Assembly (NCBI GenBank): GCA_947454255.1
Contig: CANGIU010000004.1
Span: 1 to 64,000, forward strand
Source: Micrococcales bacterium
Lineage (GTDB): Bacteria; Actinomycetota; Actinomycetes; Actinomycetales; Microbacteriaceae
Length of the DNA stretch: 64,000 nucleotides
Direction: 5' to 3'
The translations under genes and the position numbers were made by a program. Positions 7,528 through 16,600 of the stretch are shown here, one piece after another. The number at the start of each line of letters is the position of its first letter. The first letter of the stretch is position 1. The notes below the pieces were generated by a model, which did not search any database, was not told where the DNA came from, and saw only the letters and a program-made list of their open reading frames with translations.

Positions 7528-8736
7528 GTGATCGATGAACGCTTTGCTCTACTGGAGTTAAATGCCGATCAGGTGCGAAATGAAATGCAAAATCTCAGTG
7601 ATTCAGCTGATTTTCTTTTTGATTTTGCTGCCGCTACTTGGTCTTTGATCTGCGAGCCGGGGGATACCATCGCGGGTTTTCTAAGAACACAATTGGGAAG
7701 TGTTGAAGCCCTAGTTCAAGTAGTTTGTGGAGCTTCGAGTAAAGCTCTTCTAGATCTCTTACCTATCGACGAATTCACCAATCAGAACCTGGAGGTCACT
7801 CTTAGTAGATCACTTGAAGTGTGGAGGGGAAGAGCCAGACAGGCTGATGTATTTCAATCTCTTCAACTTCTCCGAGCCCTTGGTGGAAAACTTGTTACTC
7901 CAAAATCAAAGTATTGGCCAGAGCAACTAGATGACTTAGGAAATGGAACACCGGCTGCACTTTGGGCGCTGGGAGATATCTATTCATTAAATGCAACTCA
8001 ATCAGCTGTTTCTGTTGTTGGTTCACGAATCATTAGCCAATATGGCAAACAGGCAACTAAAGATATTGTGACAGCGCTTGTGAAACGAGATAAAGCAATA
8101 GTCTCTGGGGGAGCTATTGGCGTCGATGCCTTAGCCCATGAACACTCCTTAGTTTTGGGGTCAAAGACGGTTGCAGTAATGGCTGGTGGATTAGATCGCC
8201 TATATCCAAGACAGAATCAAGAGCTTTTTCAACAAATACAAAAATCGGGGCTTCTAATATCTGAAGTAGCACCTGGGGTATCTCCAACCAAGTGGCGGTT
8301 CTTGCAACGCAATCGTTTGATTGCTGCTCTCTCACAGGCAACCATAGTGATTGAAGCAGGTGTTAGATCTGGAACTATCAATACAGTGCATCACGCCAAT
8401 GACATTGGTAGGCCAGTTGGTGCTATTCCCGGCTCAATTCATTCGGTCAGGTCTGCAGGTTGCCATGAATTGATTAAGGCAGGTAAAGCTCAACTTATTT
8501 CAACACCTATGGATATAGCCGACCTGATTGGTGAAACTAACTACTTTGAGCAGCCAATCAAATCATTGAGCGCTTGGGAGATAAGAGCGCTAGACAGTAT
8601 TGGCAATACGGTGTCATCAATTGATGAGATCGCCAGAATTGGAGGATTGGCACGTTTTGAAGCTGAGCTGGCCTTGGCAAAGCTTGCTAAGCAAGGGTTA
8701 GTTACCCTTACTTCCAACGGTTGGGCTAAGTGCTGA
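7528..8736 (+). CDS. dprA: DNA-processing protein DprA (Smf)
   Basis: Rossmann-fold ssDNA-binding protein (402 aa) that protects incoming single strands and loads RecA during natural transformation. Core motifs are SVVGSRIISQYG, IVSGGAIGVDALAHEHSL, TVAVMAGGLDRLYPRQN, FLQRNRLIAALS, VIEAGVRSGTINT and AIPGSIHSVRSAGCHELIK. A winged-helix C-terminus (~340-402) follows. GTG start at 7528. It is followed by xerC 15 nt later. The usual neighbour comM is absent at this locus. Confidence 0.93.
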   Translation: MIDERFALLELNADQVRNEMQNLSDSADFLFDFAAATWSLICEPGDTIAGFLRTQLGSVEALVQVVCGASSKALLDLLPIDEFTNQNLEVTLSRSLEVWRGRARQADVFQSLQLLRALGGKLVTPKSKYWPEQLDDLGNGTPAALWALGDIYSLNATQSAVSVVGSRIISQYGKQATKDIVTALVKRDKAIVSGGAIGVDALAHEHSLVLGSKTVAVMAGGLDRLYPRQNQELFQQIQKSGLLISEVAPGVSPTKWRFLQRNRLIAALSQATIVIEAGVRSGTINTVHHANDIGRPVGAIPGSIHSVRSAGCHELIKAGKAQLISTPMDIADLIGETNYFEQPIKSLSAWEIRALDSIGNTVSSIDEIARIGGLARFEAELALAKLAKQGLVTLTSNGWAKC

Positions 8737-8751
8737 AATACTCTAAGTAAC

Positions 8752-9657
8752 ATGCAGAGTGAAATAGCTAGCCAAGCACACAGGTTTGCTGAGAACCTTG
8801 TCGCCGCTCGCGGTTACTCTAAAAACACTGTTAAGGCTTATCTAACTGACGTTCTAGATCTCGCTGACTACTTGCAAGCTCAGGATGTCACTCAGGTTCA
8901 GGATCTGAATCTTGAATTACTTCGGGAATGGTTGTGGGCGGTTAGTCAACGCGAATCTGCAAAGAGCACTTTAGCTAGAAAGAGTGCAGCGGTTCGATCA
9001 TTCACAGCTTGGCTCGCGATAGAAAAACTTGTTAAAGCAGACCCTGGGCAAAGACTTAAGTCTCCCAAAGCTGAAAGGCACTTGCCTAAAGTTGTTGCTA
9101 AGGACTCTCTAAACGAGGTGTTCAGTCACCTAAAGGTTCTTGCTGAAACTGGTGATGCAAATGCAGTTAGAGACAGGCTAGTTTTTGAAATGCTCTATGC
9201 AACCGGATGTCGTGTCAGTGAACTTTGTTCACTAGATCTGCTGGCGGTTGACCTTGGCAGAAACATAATCAGGGTCATGGGTAAAGGGTCAAAAGAACGA
9301 GTGGTCCCATTTGGGTTACCTGCAAGAGATGCTTTGGATGGCTGGCTGAACGTTAGAGCTAGTTTGCAGCCAGCCCCTGGAGAGCAAGCACTTCTGATAA
9401 ACGCTAAGGGTAAACGACTAGGAGTAAGGGCTGTCTATCAACTTGTGGCAAGCCTTCTAGTAAATACTCCAACTGGGGTTGCTGGTCCGCATACTTTGCG
9501 TCATACCGCAGCAACACATCTTTTGGACGGCGGAGCAGACCTTCGTGCAGTCCAAGAGCTTTTAGGTCACGCCAGCTTGAGTACTACTCAGATCTACACG
9601 CATGTTTCTGTTGAACGACTCAGAGACGGTTATCAAAACGCTCACCCTAGGGCTTAG
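8752..9657 (+). CDS. xerC: Tyrosine recombinase XerC
   Basis: Site-specific tyrosine recombinase (301 aa) expected to resolve chromosome dimers at dif with XerD. An N-terminal SAM-like core-binding domain (~5-95) precedes the catalytic domain. The catalytic set is complete: Arg154 (TGCRVSEL), Lys178 ([10 protein letters not shown]), His247 and Arg250 ([12 protein letters not shown]), His273 ([12 protein letters not shown]) and nucleophile Tyr282. The position next to dprA matches chromosomal xerC rather than a phage integrase, so it is not an obvious partner of the island at 37.4 kb. Confidence 0.93.
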   Translation: MQSEIASQAHRFAENLVAARGYSKNTVKAYLTDVLDLADYLQAQDVTQVQDLNLELLREWLWAVSQRESAKSTLARKSAAVRSFTAWLAIEKLVKADPGQRLKSPKAERHLPKVVAKDSLNEVFSHLKVLAETGDANAVRDRLVFEMLYATGCRVSELCSLDLLAVDLGRNIIRVMGKGSKERVVPFGLPARDALDGWLNVRASLQPAPGEQALLINAKGKRLGVRAVYQLVASLLVNTPTGVAGPHTLRHTAATHLLDGGADLRAVQELLGHASLSTTQIYTHVSVERLRDGYQNAHPRA

Positions 9658-10151
9658 GTTCCCAAAGGAACTAGGCGACTAGTTGGCAATCCTCCAATAA
9701 TTGCAAGCGGTGAGAAATATCCAAGCGCCGTCCGAGTACCAAAGTGTAGGCAGGTTATTTCACAATGCCATTTGTAGTAAGGCTCAGGTTCACACACTGT
9801 CCCAATCGGGTCTCCCATAGCGACGAAAGACCCAACGCTCAGTTCTGAACAAACCGGTTCGATAGTCGCCTTCATGCTTGAGCCAAATTCGATGGTGATC
9901 GTGTTTCTATATCCAACCTGACCAACGAAGAAAACTTTGCCTGAGGCAGGAGAGATCACCTCTGTGCCAAGCTCAACAGGCAAGTCGATACCTCGGTGGC
10001 CAGCCCCATAGGCGCTTAATGGGCTTTCATACTGATTGATGACATCGCTTGGACTAATGCCAATAATTGGAAAAGTTAGGGTTTCTGGATCGGTTTCAGT
10101 CGGAAATAGTAGGTTTCCAAGGACTAGGGAGGCTAAAAAGGCGGTCTTCAT
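9654..10151 (-). CDS. Secreted M23-family peptidase (LytM-like)
   Basis: Small (165 aa) exported zinc metallopeptidase-like protein. Residues 1-20 form a short hydrophobic signal segment. The M23 ligand motif HRGIDLP and the distal [13 protein letters not shown] (two His, disulfide-capable Cys pair) match the actinobacterial M23 form commonly found upstream of rpsB. It probably cleaves or binds peptidoglycan outside the membrane. It is transcribed against xerC, with stops overlapping by 4 nt, and divergently from rpsB. Confidence 0.85.
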   Translation of the reverse strand: MKTAFLASLVLGNLLFPTETDPETLTFPIIGISPSDVINQYESPLSAYGAGHRGIDLPVELGTEVISPASGKVFFVGQVGYRNTITIEFGSSMKATIEPVCSELSVGSFVAMGDPIGTVCEPEPYYKWHCEITCLHFGTRTALGYFSPLAIIGGLPTSRLVPLGT

Positions 10152-10224
10152 GAGCTAACACTGACTCAAATCCTTGGCCCAGGCTAAAGAGTTGTTGAAG
10201 GGGTGGAAAACTCGCCATATCCGC

Positions 10225-10233
10225 TGGTATGCT
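10225..10233 (+). promoter_or_regulatory. Possible extended -10 promoter for rpsB-tsf
   Basis: TGGTATGCT gives a -10 of TATGCT with an upstream TGG extension, ~205 nt before rpsB. No good -35 is visible 17 nt upstream (GGAAAA). It is the best promoter candidate I see for the long rpsB leader. Confidence 0.3.
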
Positions 10234-10268
10234 GGTAACTAGCGGTTAGCCGTAAAAATCCAAGACCT

Positions 10269-10420
10269 AAAAACTCTAAGTTTTTGCTGTTTTCCGACTT
10301 CGCGTGTCGAATAACACACCGGTTTATCAGTCCCATAAGTTTCACGGGTGAACTGGGTGCGGCACCAGGAGCACTAGACAACCGTTTAATGCTATTAACT
10401 GATCGACGCATAATTGCGTC
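10269..10420 (+). promoter_or_regulatory. Long structured 5' leader of rpsB
   Basis: The ~200 nt before rpsB contain no gene but two clear hairpins: AAAAACT/AGTTTTT (10269-10275 with 10279-10285, 3-nt loop) and GACGCA/TGCGTC (10405-10410 with 10415-10420, TAAT loop). The second ends directly before the Shine-Dalgarno AGGAG (10425-10429). Such placement suits control of S2/EF-Ts synthesis by S2 binding, as known for rpsB leaders elsewhere. I do not recognise a named leader family. Confidence 0.45.
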
Positions 10421-10437
10421 AAAAAGGAGATACTGCC

Positions 10438-11283
10438 ATGGCAGTAGTAACCGTTCGCCAGCTGCTAGACAGCGGTGTTCACTTTGGTCACCAGACCAGA
10501 CGTTGGAACCCAAAGATGAAGCGCTTTATCTTAACTGACCGCGCCGGCATCTACATCATTGACTTACAGAAGTCACTAACCCACATCGACAAGGCATACG
10601 AGTTCACTAAGGACCTAGTTGCTAACGGTGGAACAATCTTGTTCGTTGGAACCAAGAAGCAAGCTCAGGAAGCAATTGCAACTGAAGCTCTTCGTGTTGG
10701 TATGCCATACATCAACGAGCGTTGGTTGGGTGGTCTTTTGACTAACTTCCAGACTGTCTCAAAGCGCCTTGCACGTCTAAAGGAACTTGAGGTCATGGAC
10801 TTCAAGGACACCAAGAAGTCTGGATACACCAAGAAGGAACTTTTGATTCTTTCTCGCGAGAAGGTAAAGCTAGAGAAGACTCTTGGTGGTGTTCGTAACG
10901 TAACCAAGACTCCATCAGCGATCTGGGTTGTTGACACAATCAAGGAGCACCTAGCAATTACTGAAGCTAAGAAGCTTGGTATTCCTGTTATTGGAATTCT
11001 TGACACCAACTGTGACCCAGATGAGGTCACCATTGGTATCCCTGGAAACGACGATGCTATTCGTTCAGTTCACCTGCTAACCCGCGTTATCGCAGATGCA
11101 GTTGCTGAAGGTCTAAAGCAGAAGCACTCAAAGCCAGAGCAGGTTCAACCTCTAGCTGACTGGGAGCAGGAACTACTAGCTAGTGCTGCAGCTCAGGCTG
11201 AAGTTGCACCAGCTGTTGAAGAAGTAGCAGTAGTTGAAGAGACTCCTGCTGTTGAAACCGTAACTGAGAAGGAAGCTGAATAA
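10438..11283 (+). CDS. rpsB: 30S ribosomal protein S2
   Basis: Small-subunit protein S2 (281 aa). The ATG at 10438 ([20 protein letters not shown]) is chosen because AGGAG lies 8 nt before it; the frame extends further upstream to a TTG, but that would place the ribosome site inside the gene. Conserved segments include [39 protein letters not shown] and GNDDAIRS. The last ~37 residues are an Ala/Glu/Val-rich acidic tail like that of S16 in this genome. It is in an operon with tsf (2-nt gap). Confidence 0.96.
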   Translation: MAVVTVRQLLDSGVHFGHQTRRWNPKMKRFILTDRAGIYIIDLQKSLTHIDKAYEFTKDLVANGGTILFVGTKKQAQEAIATEALRVGMPYINERWLGGLLTNFQTVSKRLARLKELEVMDFKDTKKSGYTKKELLILSREKVKLEKTLGGVRNVTKTPSAIWVVDTIKEHLAITEAKKLGIPVIGILDTNCDPDEVTIGIPGNDDAIRSVHLLTRVIADAVAEGLKQKHSKPEQVQPLADWEQELLASAAAQAEVAPAVEEVAVVEETPAVETVTEKEAE

Positions 11284-11285
11284 GC

Positions 11286-12113
11286 ATGGCAAATTACACT
11301 GCTGCAGATGTAAAGACTCTGCGCGAGCGTTCAGGCGCCGGAATGATGGACTGCAAGTCTGCTCTTGATGAAGCAAACGGTGACCTAGACAAGGCGATGG
11401 AAGTTCTTCGCCTTAAGGGTCTAAAGGGTGTTACCAAGCGTGAAGGTCGCACAACAAGCAATGGAATCATCATCGCTCGTGTTGCTGGAAACAAGGGTTA
11501 CCTAATCGAACTTGCTTGTGAGACAGACTTCGTTGCTAAGGCAGACAAGTTTGTTGCTCTTGGTGATCTAATTGCTGATGCAATTGCTGCTGCCGGTGCT
11601 GACTCAGTTGATGCTGCTCTTGCAGCTTCTGTTTCAGGTAAAACTGTTGGCGATGCAATCACTGACGAGGCTGCAATCATGGGCGAGAAAGTTGAACTTC
11701 GTAAGGTCTCTGTTGTTTCAGATGACAACATCGATGCTTACCTACACCGCACATCAAAGGACCTACCTCCACAGGTTGGTGTTTTGCTTGCGTTCAAGGG
11801 TTCAGATGTTGAGACCGCTCACGATGTGGCAGTTCACATTGCAGCATTTAGCCCAACTTACCTAACTTCAGCAGATGTCCCTCAGGATATCGTTGACACC
11901 GAGCGTCGTATTGCAACAGAGACTGCTCGTAACGAAGGTAAGCCAGAAGCAGCACTAGAGAAGATCGTTGAAGGTCGCGTAAAGGGATTCTTCAAGGAGA
12001 ACTGTCTACTAGAACAGGACTTCGCTAAGGACAACAAGCTAAGCGTTGCTAAGGTCCTAGAGCAGCACGGCCTGACCGTCTCTTCATTCGTGAGACTCCG
12101 CGTAGGCGCATAA
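11286..12113 (+). CDS. tsf: Elongation factor Ts
   Basis: Guanine nucleotide exchange factor for EF-Tu (275 aa). The N-terminal UBA-like motif LRERSGAGMMDCKSALDEANGD and the TDFVAK signature (LACETDFVAKADKF) are intact. The ATG is 2 nt after rpsB, and the pair ends at a strong terminator (12135-12161), so rpsB-tsf is a two-gene transcript separate from pyrH-frr. Confidence 0.97.
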   Translation: MANYTAADVKTLRERSGAGMMDCKSALDEANGDLDKAMEVLRLKGLKGVTKREGRTTSNGIIIARVAGNKGYLIELACETDFVAKADKFVALGDLIADAIAAAGADSVDAALAASVSGKTVGDAITDEAAIMGEKVELRKVSVVSDDNIDAYLHRTSKDLPPQVGVLLAFKGSDVETAHDVAVHIAAFSPTYLTSADVPQDIVDTERRIATETARNEGKPEAALEKIVEGRVKGFFKENCLLEQDFAKDNKLSVAKVLEQHGLTVSSFVRLRVGA

Positions 12114-12134
12114 CTAAAAGCTTTAAAGTGAATT

Positions 12135-12161
12135 GGCTCGGTCGAAAGACCGAGCCTTTTT
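12135..12161 (+). terminator. Rho-independent terminator after tsf
   Basis: Stem GGCTCGGTC (12135-12143), GAAA tetraloop, GACCGAGCC (12148-12156), then TTTTT. A perfect 9-bp GC-rich stem with a T tract; it ends the rpsB-tsf transcript. Confidence 0.95.
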
Positions 12162-12212
12162 ACTTAGCCAGCCTAAACTAGGAATGAGCCTAAGTCTTTG
12201 AGAGGGATAGCC

Positions 12213-12923
12213 ATGCCATCAACCCCACGTCGTGTGTTACTAAAACTTTCTGGTGAAGCCTTTGGTGGCGGAAGTCTAGGTGTCAACCCAGATATCGTCG
12301 CTGGCATTGCCAAAGAAATTGCAGAAGCTGCCAAGAAGGTTGAGATTGCAGTTGTCGTTGGTGGCGGTAACTTCTTCAGAGGGGCAGAACTATCTCAGCG
12401 GGGTATGGATCGAGCACGTGCCGACTACATGGGAATGTTGGGTACCGTTATGAACGCTTTGGCTCTCCAGGACTTTCTAGAACAAGCTGGTTGTGACACT
12501 AGAGTCCAGTCAGCAATTTCAATGGCTCAGGTAACAGAGCCTTATATTCCGCTTCGCGCAATTAGACACATGCAAAAGGGTCGCGTAGTGATTTTTGGTG
12601 CAGGTGCTGGTCTTCCATATTTCTCAACCGATACTGTTGCCGCTCAAAGAGCTCTAGAAATACACGCGATTGAAGTATTGGTTGCCAAGAACGGTGTTGA
12701 CGGTGTTTATTCTGCAGATCCTAAGAAAGACCCGAAGGCTAAGAAACTTGAAGAGCTAACCTATCAAGAAGCACTTGTGCAGGGTTTGAAAGTTGTTGAC
12801 TCAACTGCGTTTAGCCTTTGTATGGATAACAACATTCCGATGGTGGTATTTGGCATGCAACCTGAGGGTAACATCACTAAGGCTTTGCTAGGTAAGAAAA
12901 TCGGAACTCGCGTAAGCGCATAG
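12213..12923 (+). CDS. pyrH: UMP kinase
   Basis: Hexameric bacterial UMP kinase (236 aa) converting UMP to UDP. Motifs include [13 protein letters not shown] (nucleotide binding), [32 protein letters not shown] and [15 protein letters not shown] at 12213 is chosen because AGAGGGA lies about 6 nt upstream; a TTG 15 nt earlier would overlap that ribosome site. frr follows 23 nt later, the universal pyrH-frr arrangement. Confidence 0.96.
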   Translation: MPSTPRRVLLKLSGEAFGGGSLGVNPDIVAGIAKEIAEAAKKVEIAVVVGGGNFFRGAELSQRGMDRARADYMGMLGTVMNALALQDFLEQAGCDTRVQSAISMAQVTEPYIPLRAIRHMQKGRVVIFGAGAGLPYFSTDTVAAQRALEIHAIEVLVAKNGVDGVYSADPKKDPKAKKLEELTYQEALVQGLKVVDSTAFSLCMDNNIPMVVFGMQPEGNITKALLGKKIGTRVSA

Positions 12924-12946
12924 AGTTTCATAACAAGGAGAACAAA

Positions 12947-13507
12947 ATGATTCCAGAAATTTTGGCAACTGCTGGCGACAAAATGAACAAGGCTGTTGAG
13001 TCTGCTAAAGAAGATTTTGCAACAATTAGATCTGGTAGAGCAAATCCAGCTATGTTCCAACGCTTGATGATTGATTACTATGGCACTCCAACTGCGCTTT
13101 CATCTCTTGGAGCTATTGCCAACCCAGAAGCTAGAACAATCGTTGTCACCCCATATGACAAGGGCGCACTTGCTGCTATTGAAAAGGCAATCAGAGACAT
13201 GCCTAACCTTGGTGCAAACCCAACCAATGACGGTAACTTGATTCGGGTCAGTCTTCCTGAACTAACCGAAGAACGTCGCAAAGATTACGTAAAGATTGTT
13301 AAGACAAAAGCTGAAGATCACCGTGTAGCAGTTAGAAACATTAGGCGCAAAGCTAAGGATGATCTTGACGCTCTAAAGAAGGACGGTCTTGCTGGCGATG
13401 ATGACCTGGCTCGTGCCGAAAAGGAACTTGAAGCCGTCACAAAATCACATGTAGACGCTATTGATGATGCATTGAAGCGCAAAGAAACTGAACTTCTAGA
13501 GGTTTAG
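12947..13507 (+). CDS. frr: Ribosome recycling factor
   Basis: RRF (186 aa) splits post-termination ribosomes with EF-G. Conserved elements include [48 protein letters not shown] and the C-terminal long helix. AAGGAG lies 8 nt upstream of the ATG. It is followed 1 nt later by cdsA. Confidence 0.97.
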   Translation: MIPEILATAGDKMNKAVESAKEDFATIRSGRANPAMFQRLMIDYYGTPTALSSLGAIANPEARTIVVTPYDKGALAAIEKAIRDMPNLGANPTNDGNLIRVSLPELTEERRKDYVKIVKTKAEDHRVAVRNIRRKAKDDLDALKKDGLAGDDDLARAEKELEAVTKSHVDAIDDALKRKETELLEV

Positions 13508-13508
13508 T

Positions 13509-14378
13509 TTGAGTACTGCTGAAACTAAATCCAGAAGTCTTTCCCAATCAGTAATTTTTGGGCTGATTCTGGGCTTTACATTTTTAGGCTCAGTACTCTT
13601 CATTAAAGAACTATTTGTTGCACTTATCGCATTAGCCTGCGCTGTTGGCGCTTGGGAGTTATCAACTGCTCTAAAGCAAAAGAATTGGTATGTTCCAAGA
13701 ATTCCGGTAACAGTCGGTTCTTTAGTAGTTATGCCACTTGCCTATTACGGAGGAGAACGGTGGCAGTGGCTCGGGGTTCTTGCTATCGTTGCCGCTTTGA
13801 TGCTTTGGCGAGGTGTCCAACTTATGATTGCACGCACCTCATTGCAACGATCATTTTCTGAGATTATTCGAGATTTCAGCGCAGCGGCGTTTGTGGTTGT
13901 CTACCTGCCTCTAACGATGAGCTTTGCAGCTCTAATAATTAGGGAACCAGCTCATGCAAACGCAGTGGATGGAAAATATTGGATCTTGACTGTCGTCATC
14001 ACAGTCATTCTGATAGACAGCAGTGCGTACCTATTTGGCCGGAAATTCGGTAAGCACCCGATGCTTCCTAAAGTGAGTCCAAAGAAGTCCTGGGAGGGAT
14101 TTGCTGTTTCAGCGATTTTTGCTCTCTTCAGTGCAATCATCTTTACTCTCTTGCTTTTGCACCTGCCATGGTGGTTTGGGGTGATTGTTGCTGGTGTGGT
14201 GTTAATGTCAGCAGTATTGGGAGATTTTGCAGAATCACTGATTAAGCGTGATCTAAGGGTAAAGGACATGTCTGACCTGATACCCGGCCATGGTGGAATG
14301 ATGGACCGACTGGATTCAATGCTTCCAGCCTCGCTAACCGGTTACGTCCTAATGATTATTGCGACAAGACTTTTCTAG
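13509..14378 (+). CDS. cdsA: Phosphatidate cytidylyltransferase
   Basis: Integral membrane enzyme (289 aa, ~8 hydrophobic segments) making CDP-diacylglycerol from phosphatidate and CTP, the branch point of phospholipid synthesis. The C-terminal signature is present as SLIKRDLRVKDMSD followed by LIPGHGGMMDRLDSM. TTG start at 13509 directly after frr. This is the housekeeping CDP-DAG synthase and differs from the CarS-like protein at 47972-48553. rlmN and dxr, frequent next neighbours in actinobacteria, are not found here. Confidence 0.95.
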   Translation: MSTAETKSRSLSQSVIFGLILGFTFLGSVLFIKELFVALIALACAVGAWELSTALKQKNWYVPRIPVTVGSLVVMPLAYYGGERWQWLGVLAIVAALMLWRGVQLMIARTSLQRSFSEIIRDFSAAAFVVVYLPLTMSFAALIIREPAHANAVDGKYWILTVVITVILIDSSAYLFGRKFGKHPMLPKVSPKKSWEGFAVSAIFALFSAIIFTLLLLHLPWWFGVIVAGVVLMSAVLGDFAESLIKRDLRVKDMSDLIPGHGGMMDRLDSMLPASLTGYVLMIIATRLF

Positions 14379-14399
14379 TAATACTGCGACAATAGACAC

Positions 14400-14966
14400 G
14401 TGAGTTACGAATTCAGCCGAGCAGGAGACCGCAAACGCGGTTATGACCCAGAACAAGTCAATGCCTTTCTTGCCTTTGCTAAGGATCAATTCTCTAATCC
14501 GCTAAGCCAACACCTGACGGCTGAGAGCGTTAGAACAACTCGGTTCAAATTGGTCAAAAACGGATTTAGCATCTCAGCCGTTGATGCGGCGATGGAGAAA
14601 CTCGAAGATGTTTTTGCGAGCCGAGAGTTAGAGCAAACCGTTCAGGTCATCGGTATCCAAGCATTCAAGAACTTGTTAGGTGAGGGCCAGGAGCTTTTAG
14701 CCAATCGAGTCGCCAGAAAGCGCAGAAGGAAATTCAAGCACCGCAGTTTTCCATACCGAGGCTATAACCGTCGGCAGGTAGACAAATTCTGTATACAGGT
14801 AGCAACACATCTGGTTGATGGTTCTGAATTAAGCGTGAAACAGGTAAGACTTATAGCATTCAAGACACAAAGGGGAGGCTATGCCGAATACCAGGTTGAC
14901 GCTTTCATCGAAAAGTTTGTTGAAGTTCTCCAACGTGAAAACATCATTGAGAAAATTAGCCAGTAG
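14400..14966 (+). CDS. DivIVA-motif repeat protein
   Basis: A 188-aa cytoplasmic protein built of two related halves, each with a GYxxxQVdxF motif (RGYDPEQVNAFLAFA ~15-29; RGYNRRQVDKFCIQVA ~120-135) followed by a second block (VRTTRFKLVKNGFSISAVDAAM; VRLIAFKTQRGGYAEYQVDAFI). This matches the DivIVA-domain protein commonly next to cdsA in Microbacteriaceae. A polar or division role is inferred. GTG start at 14400. It overlaps the next gene by 32 nt in another frame. Confidence 0.75.
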   Translation: MSYEFSRAGDRKRGYDPEQVNAFLAFAKDQFSNPLSQHLTAESVRTTRFKLVKNGFSISAVDAAMEKLEDVFASRELEQTVQVIGIQAFKNLLGEGQELLANRVARKRRRKFKHRSFPYRGYNRRQVDKFCIQVATHLVDGSELSVKQVRLIAFKTQRGGYAEYQVDAFIEKFVEVLQRENIIEKISQ

Positions 14967-15603
14967 TCTTCTCGTTGCTGTTTTAGCATTGTCTGCAGTG
15001 GAACTTTCCACTGCTAATGCATCTGCCGCTAGCCAACCTAAGGCAACAGTGATTCTGTCGAAACTACTCACTAAAGGCAGAGCTCCAAAAACTGGTTACG
15101 ATCGAGCACTTTTCAGTGATGGCTGGGGAGACATCGGTGATTGCGATACAAGAAACTTCATTCTCAGTAGAGACCTAACCAATATTGTTTGGCGGGCTTC
15201 TCCTCGCTGCACTGTTGGTAGTGGAATTCTGAAGGACCCATATACGGGTAAGACTATAAATTTCGTTCGGGGAGTTAGCACTTCTTCAGCAGTTCAGATC
15301 GATCACGTGGTTGCAGTTAGCGATGCTTGGCAAAAGGGTGCTCAAAAACTATCTAGTGCGAAGAGGTATTCGTTCTATAACGATCCACTGAACCTAATCG
15401 CTGTCGATGGACCAGCCAATCAACAAAAGAGTGATAGCGATGCTGCCAGCTGGTTGCCTCCCAATCGCGCCTTCTGGTGCCCATACGTATCAAGGCAGAT
15501 TGCAGTCAAATACAAGTATTCTCTCTGGGTTACTTCCGCTGAACGGGAAAGTATGGTCAGAGTGCTAAAAACCTGCCCAAATCAGGTAATTCCTAAGGGT
15601 TAG
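14935..15603 (+). CDS. Secreted HNH-type nuclease (GmrSD/DUF1524-like)
   Basis: Predicted exported nuclease (222 aa). The GTG at 14935 is chosen because it begins a good signal peptide (MKTSLRKLASSLLVAVLALS, cleavage near ANASAAS); an in-frame ATG at 14881 would bury it. The HNH motif is QIDHVVAVSDAW, followed by FYNDPLNLIAVDGPANQQKS and an AASWLP block, the pattern of extracellular actinobacterial HNH nucleases. Three or more Cys could form disulfides. Likely roles are nutrient scavenging from DNA or competition; neither is shown here. Confidence 0.8.
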   Translation: MKTSLRKLASSLLVAVLALSAVELSTANASAASQPKATVILSKLLTKGRAPKTGYDRALFSDGWGDIGDCDTRNFILSRDLTNIVWRASPRCTVGSGILKDPYTGKTINFVRGVSTSSAVQIDHVVAVSDAWQKGAQKLSSAKRYSFYNDPLNLIAVDGPANQQKSDSDAASWLPPNRAFWCPYVSRQIAVKYKYSLWVTSAERESMVRVLKTCPNQVIPKG

Positions 15604-15659
15604 AGCTCAAAAACAGGGTCTAAGGTAAACTTGAGTCTTGTTGTGAAGGCGGTGAACTA

Positions 15660-16298
15660 ATGGGTAGATACGAGTTAGTTCGCGCACCTCTGAGGCAAAG
15701 AATTGCCCAAAGGCTATTCCCAAATAGAACACCAAGTTCTAATTTTGGTCGAAAAGTCAGAAATCTTTTGATGGCTTTGGTGGCATTTGCATTCGCCGGA
15801 AGTTATGTCCTAGTTACAGTTGTCGATCCTTACGGTGGTTCAGGCTCTAGTGCTTATGCATACTACGGCCTTAGCGATGATGAAGCTCAGTTCTACGAAT
15901 ACACCACCACTCAGACAGTTAGCTACGCTCGCGGTGGTTGGGAAATAGTTACCGGCGATGAAGCTATCCACATTGCTAATGCTGAAACACCACCAATAGG
16001 CACGGTCCAACAGTTTGCCTATGACCTAATTAATGAAAATGGTTGGGGCCGTGATCAATATTCTTGTTTAGTGGCTCTTTGGGACAGAGAATCACATTGG
16101 CGCGTTAACGCTTATAACTCCTCCTCAGGAGCTTATGGAATCCCACAAGCCCTACCGGGTACGAAAATGGCATCTGCTGGAGATGACTGGAGAACCAATC
16201 CAGAGACTCAGATTCGCTGGGGTATTGGCTATATCAAACATAGATACCATGCTCCTTGTGGTGCCTTTGCTCACTCAAATAAGTTCAACTGGTACTAG
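15660..16298 (+). CDS. SLT-fold lytic transglycosylase-like cell-wall protein
   Basis: A 212-aa membrane-anchored or secreted protein. It has a basic N-terminus, a TM/signal segment at ~36-54, a low-complexity Ser/Tyr-rich linker, and a C-terminal lysozyme-like domain with the probable catalytic Glu in WDRESHWRVNAYNSSSGAYG and a downstream WGIGYIKHRY motif. This is the actinobacterial SLT/Rpf-like arrangement, probably peptidoglycan cleavage. It is 56 nt downstream of the secreted nuclease and 2 nt before the next gene. Confidence 0.8.
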   Translation: MGRYELVRAPLRQRIAQRLFPNRTPSSNFGRKVRNLLMALVAFAFAGSYVLVTVVDPYGGSGSSAYAYYGLSDDEAQFYEYTTTQTVSYARGGWEIVTGDEAIHIANAETPPIGTVQQFAYDLINENGWGRDQYSCLVALWDRESHWRVNAYNSSSGAYGIPQALPGTKMASAGDDWRTNPETQIRWGIGYIKHRYHAPCGAFAHSNKFNWY

Positions 16299-16300
16299 TC

Positions 16301-16600
16301 ATGGGTAGAAATAACAAACCTAAAGGCTATAGCCGTGGTGGCGATGAAGAGCCGATGGATATTGCAAGGCTGCGCGATGGCATCAAGAAAACTGTTTTCA
16401 AAAACGGTATTGAGTTTTCTGTTCAAACTACTTCAGGTAAGACGGCTGACGGCAATAAAACTTGGATCTGTCCAGGTTGCAACATAACTTTTGGCCCTGG
16501 TATATCTCATGTTGTGGTTTGGGAGAGTGCGCTCGGTGTTGAAAAGCGTAGACATTTTCACAATGTCTGCTGGCAGAAGTTTCAGGGAAGATTATTTTGA
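16301..16600 (+). CDS. Conserved actinobacterial zinc-finger-like small protein
   Basis: A 99-aa protein with a CxxC pair (WICPGCNITFGPGISHVVVW) and a C-terminal RRHFHNVCW segment, which together could bind one zinc. It resembles a widespread actinobacterial family often mis-labelled ATP/GTP-binding protein, although no P-loop is present. Function unknown. Its last codons overlap the next start by 4 nt, suggesting translational coupling. Confidence 0.75.
   Translation: MGRNNKPKGYSRGGDEEPMDIARLRDGIKKTVFKNGIEFSVQTTSGKTADGNKTWICPGCNITFGPGISHVVVWESALGVEKRRHFHNVCWQKFQGRLF

Noticed and set aside
8752-9657. Tyrosine recombinase as integrase of the 37-42 kb island
   Set aside because: It sits in the conserved dprA-xerC context, 28 kb away, and has the XerC domain layout.
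13509-14378. cdsA as part of the unusual lipid pathway
   Set aside because: It is in the conserved frr-cdsA context and carries the standard CdsA signature, so it serves ordinary phospholipid synthesis.
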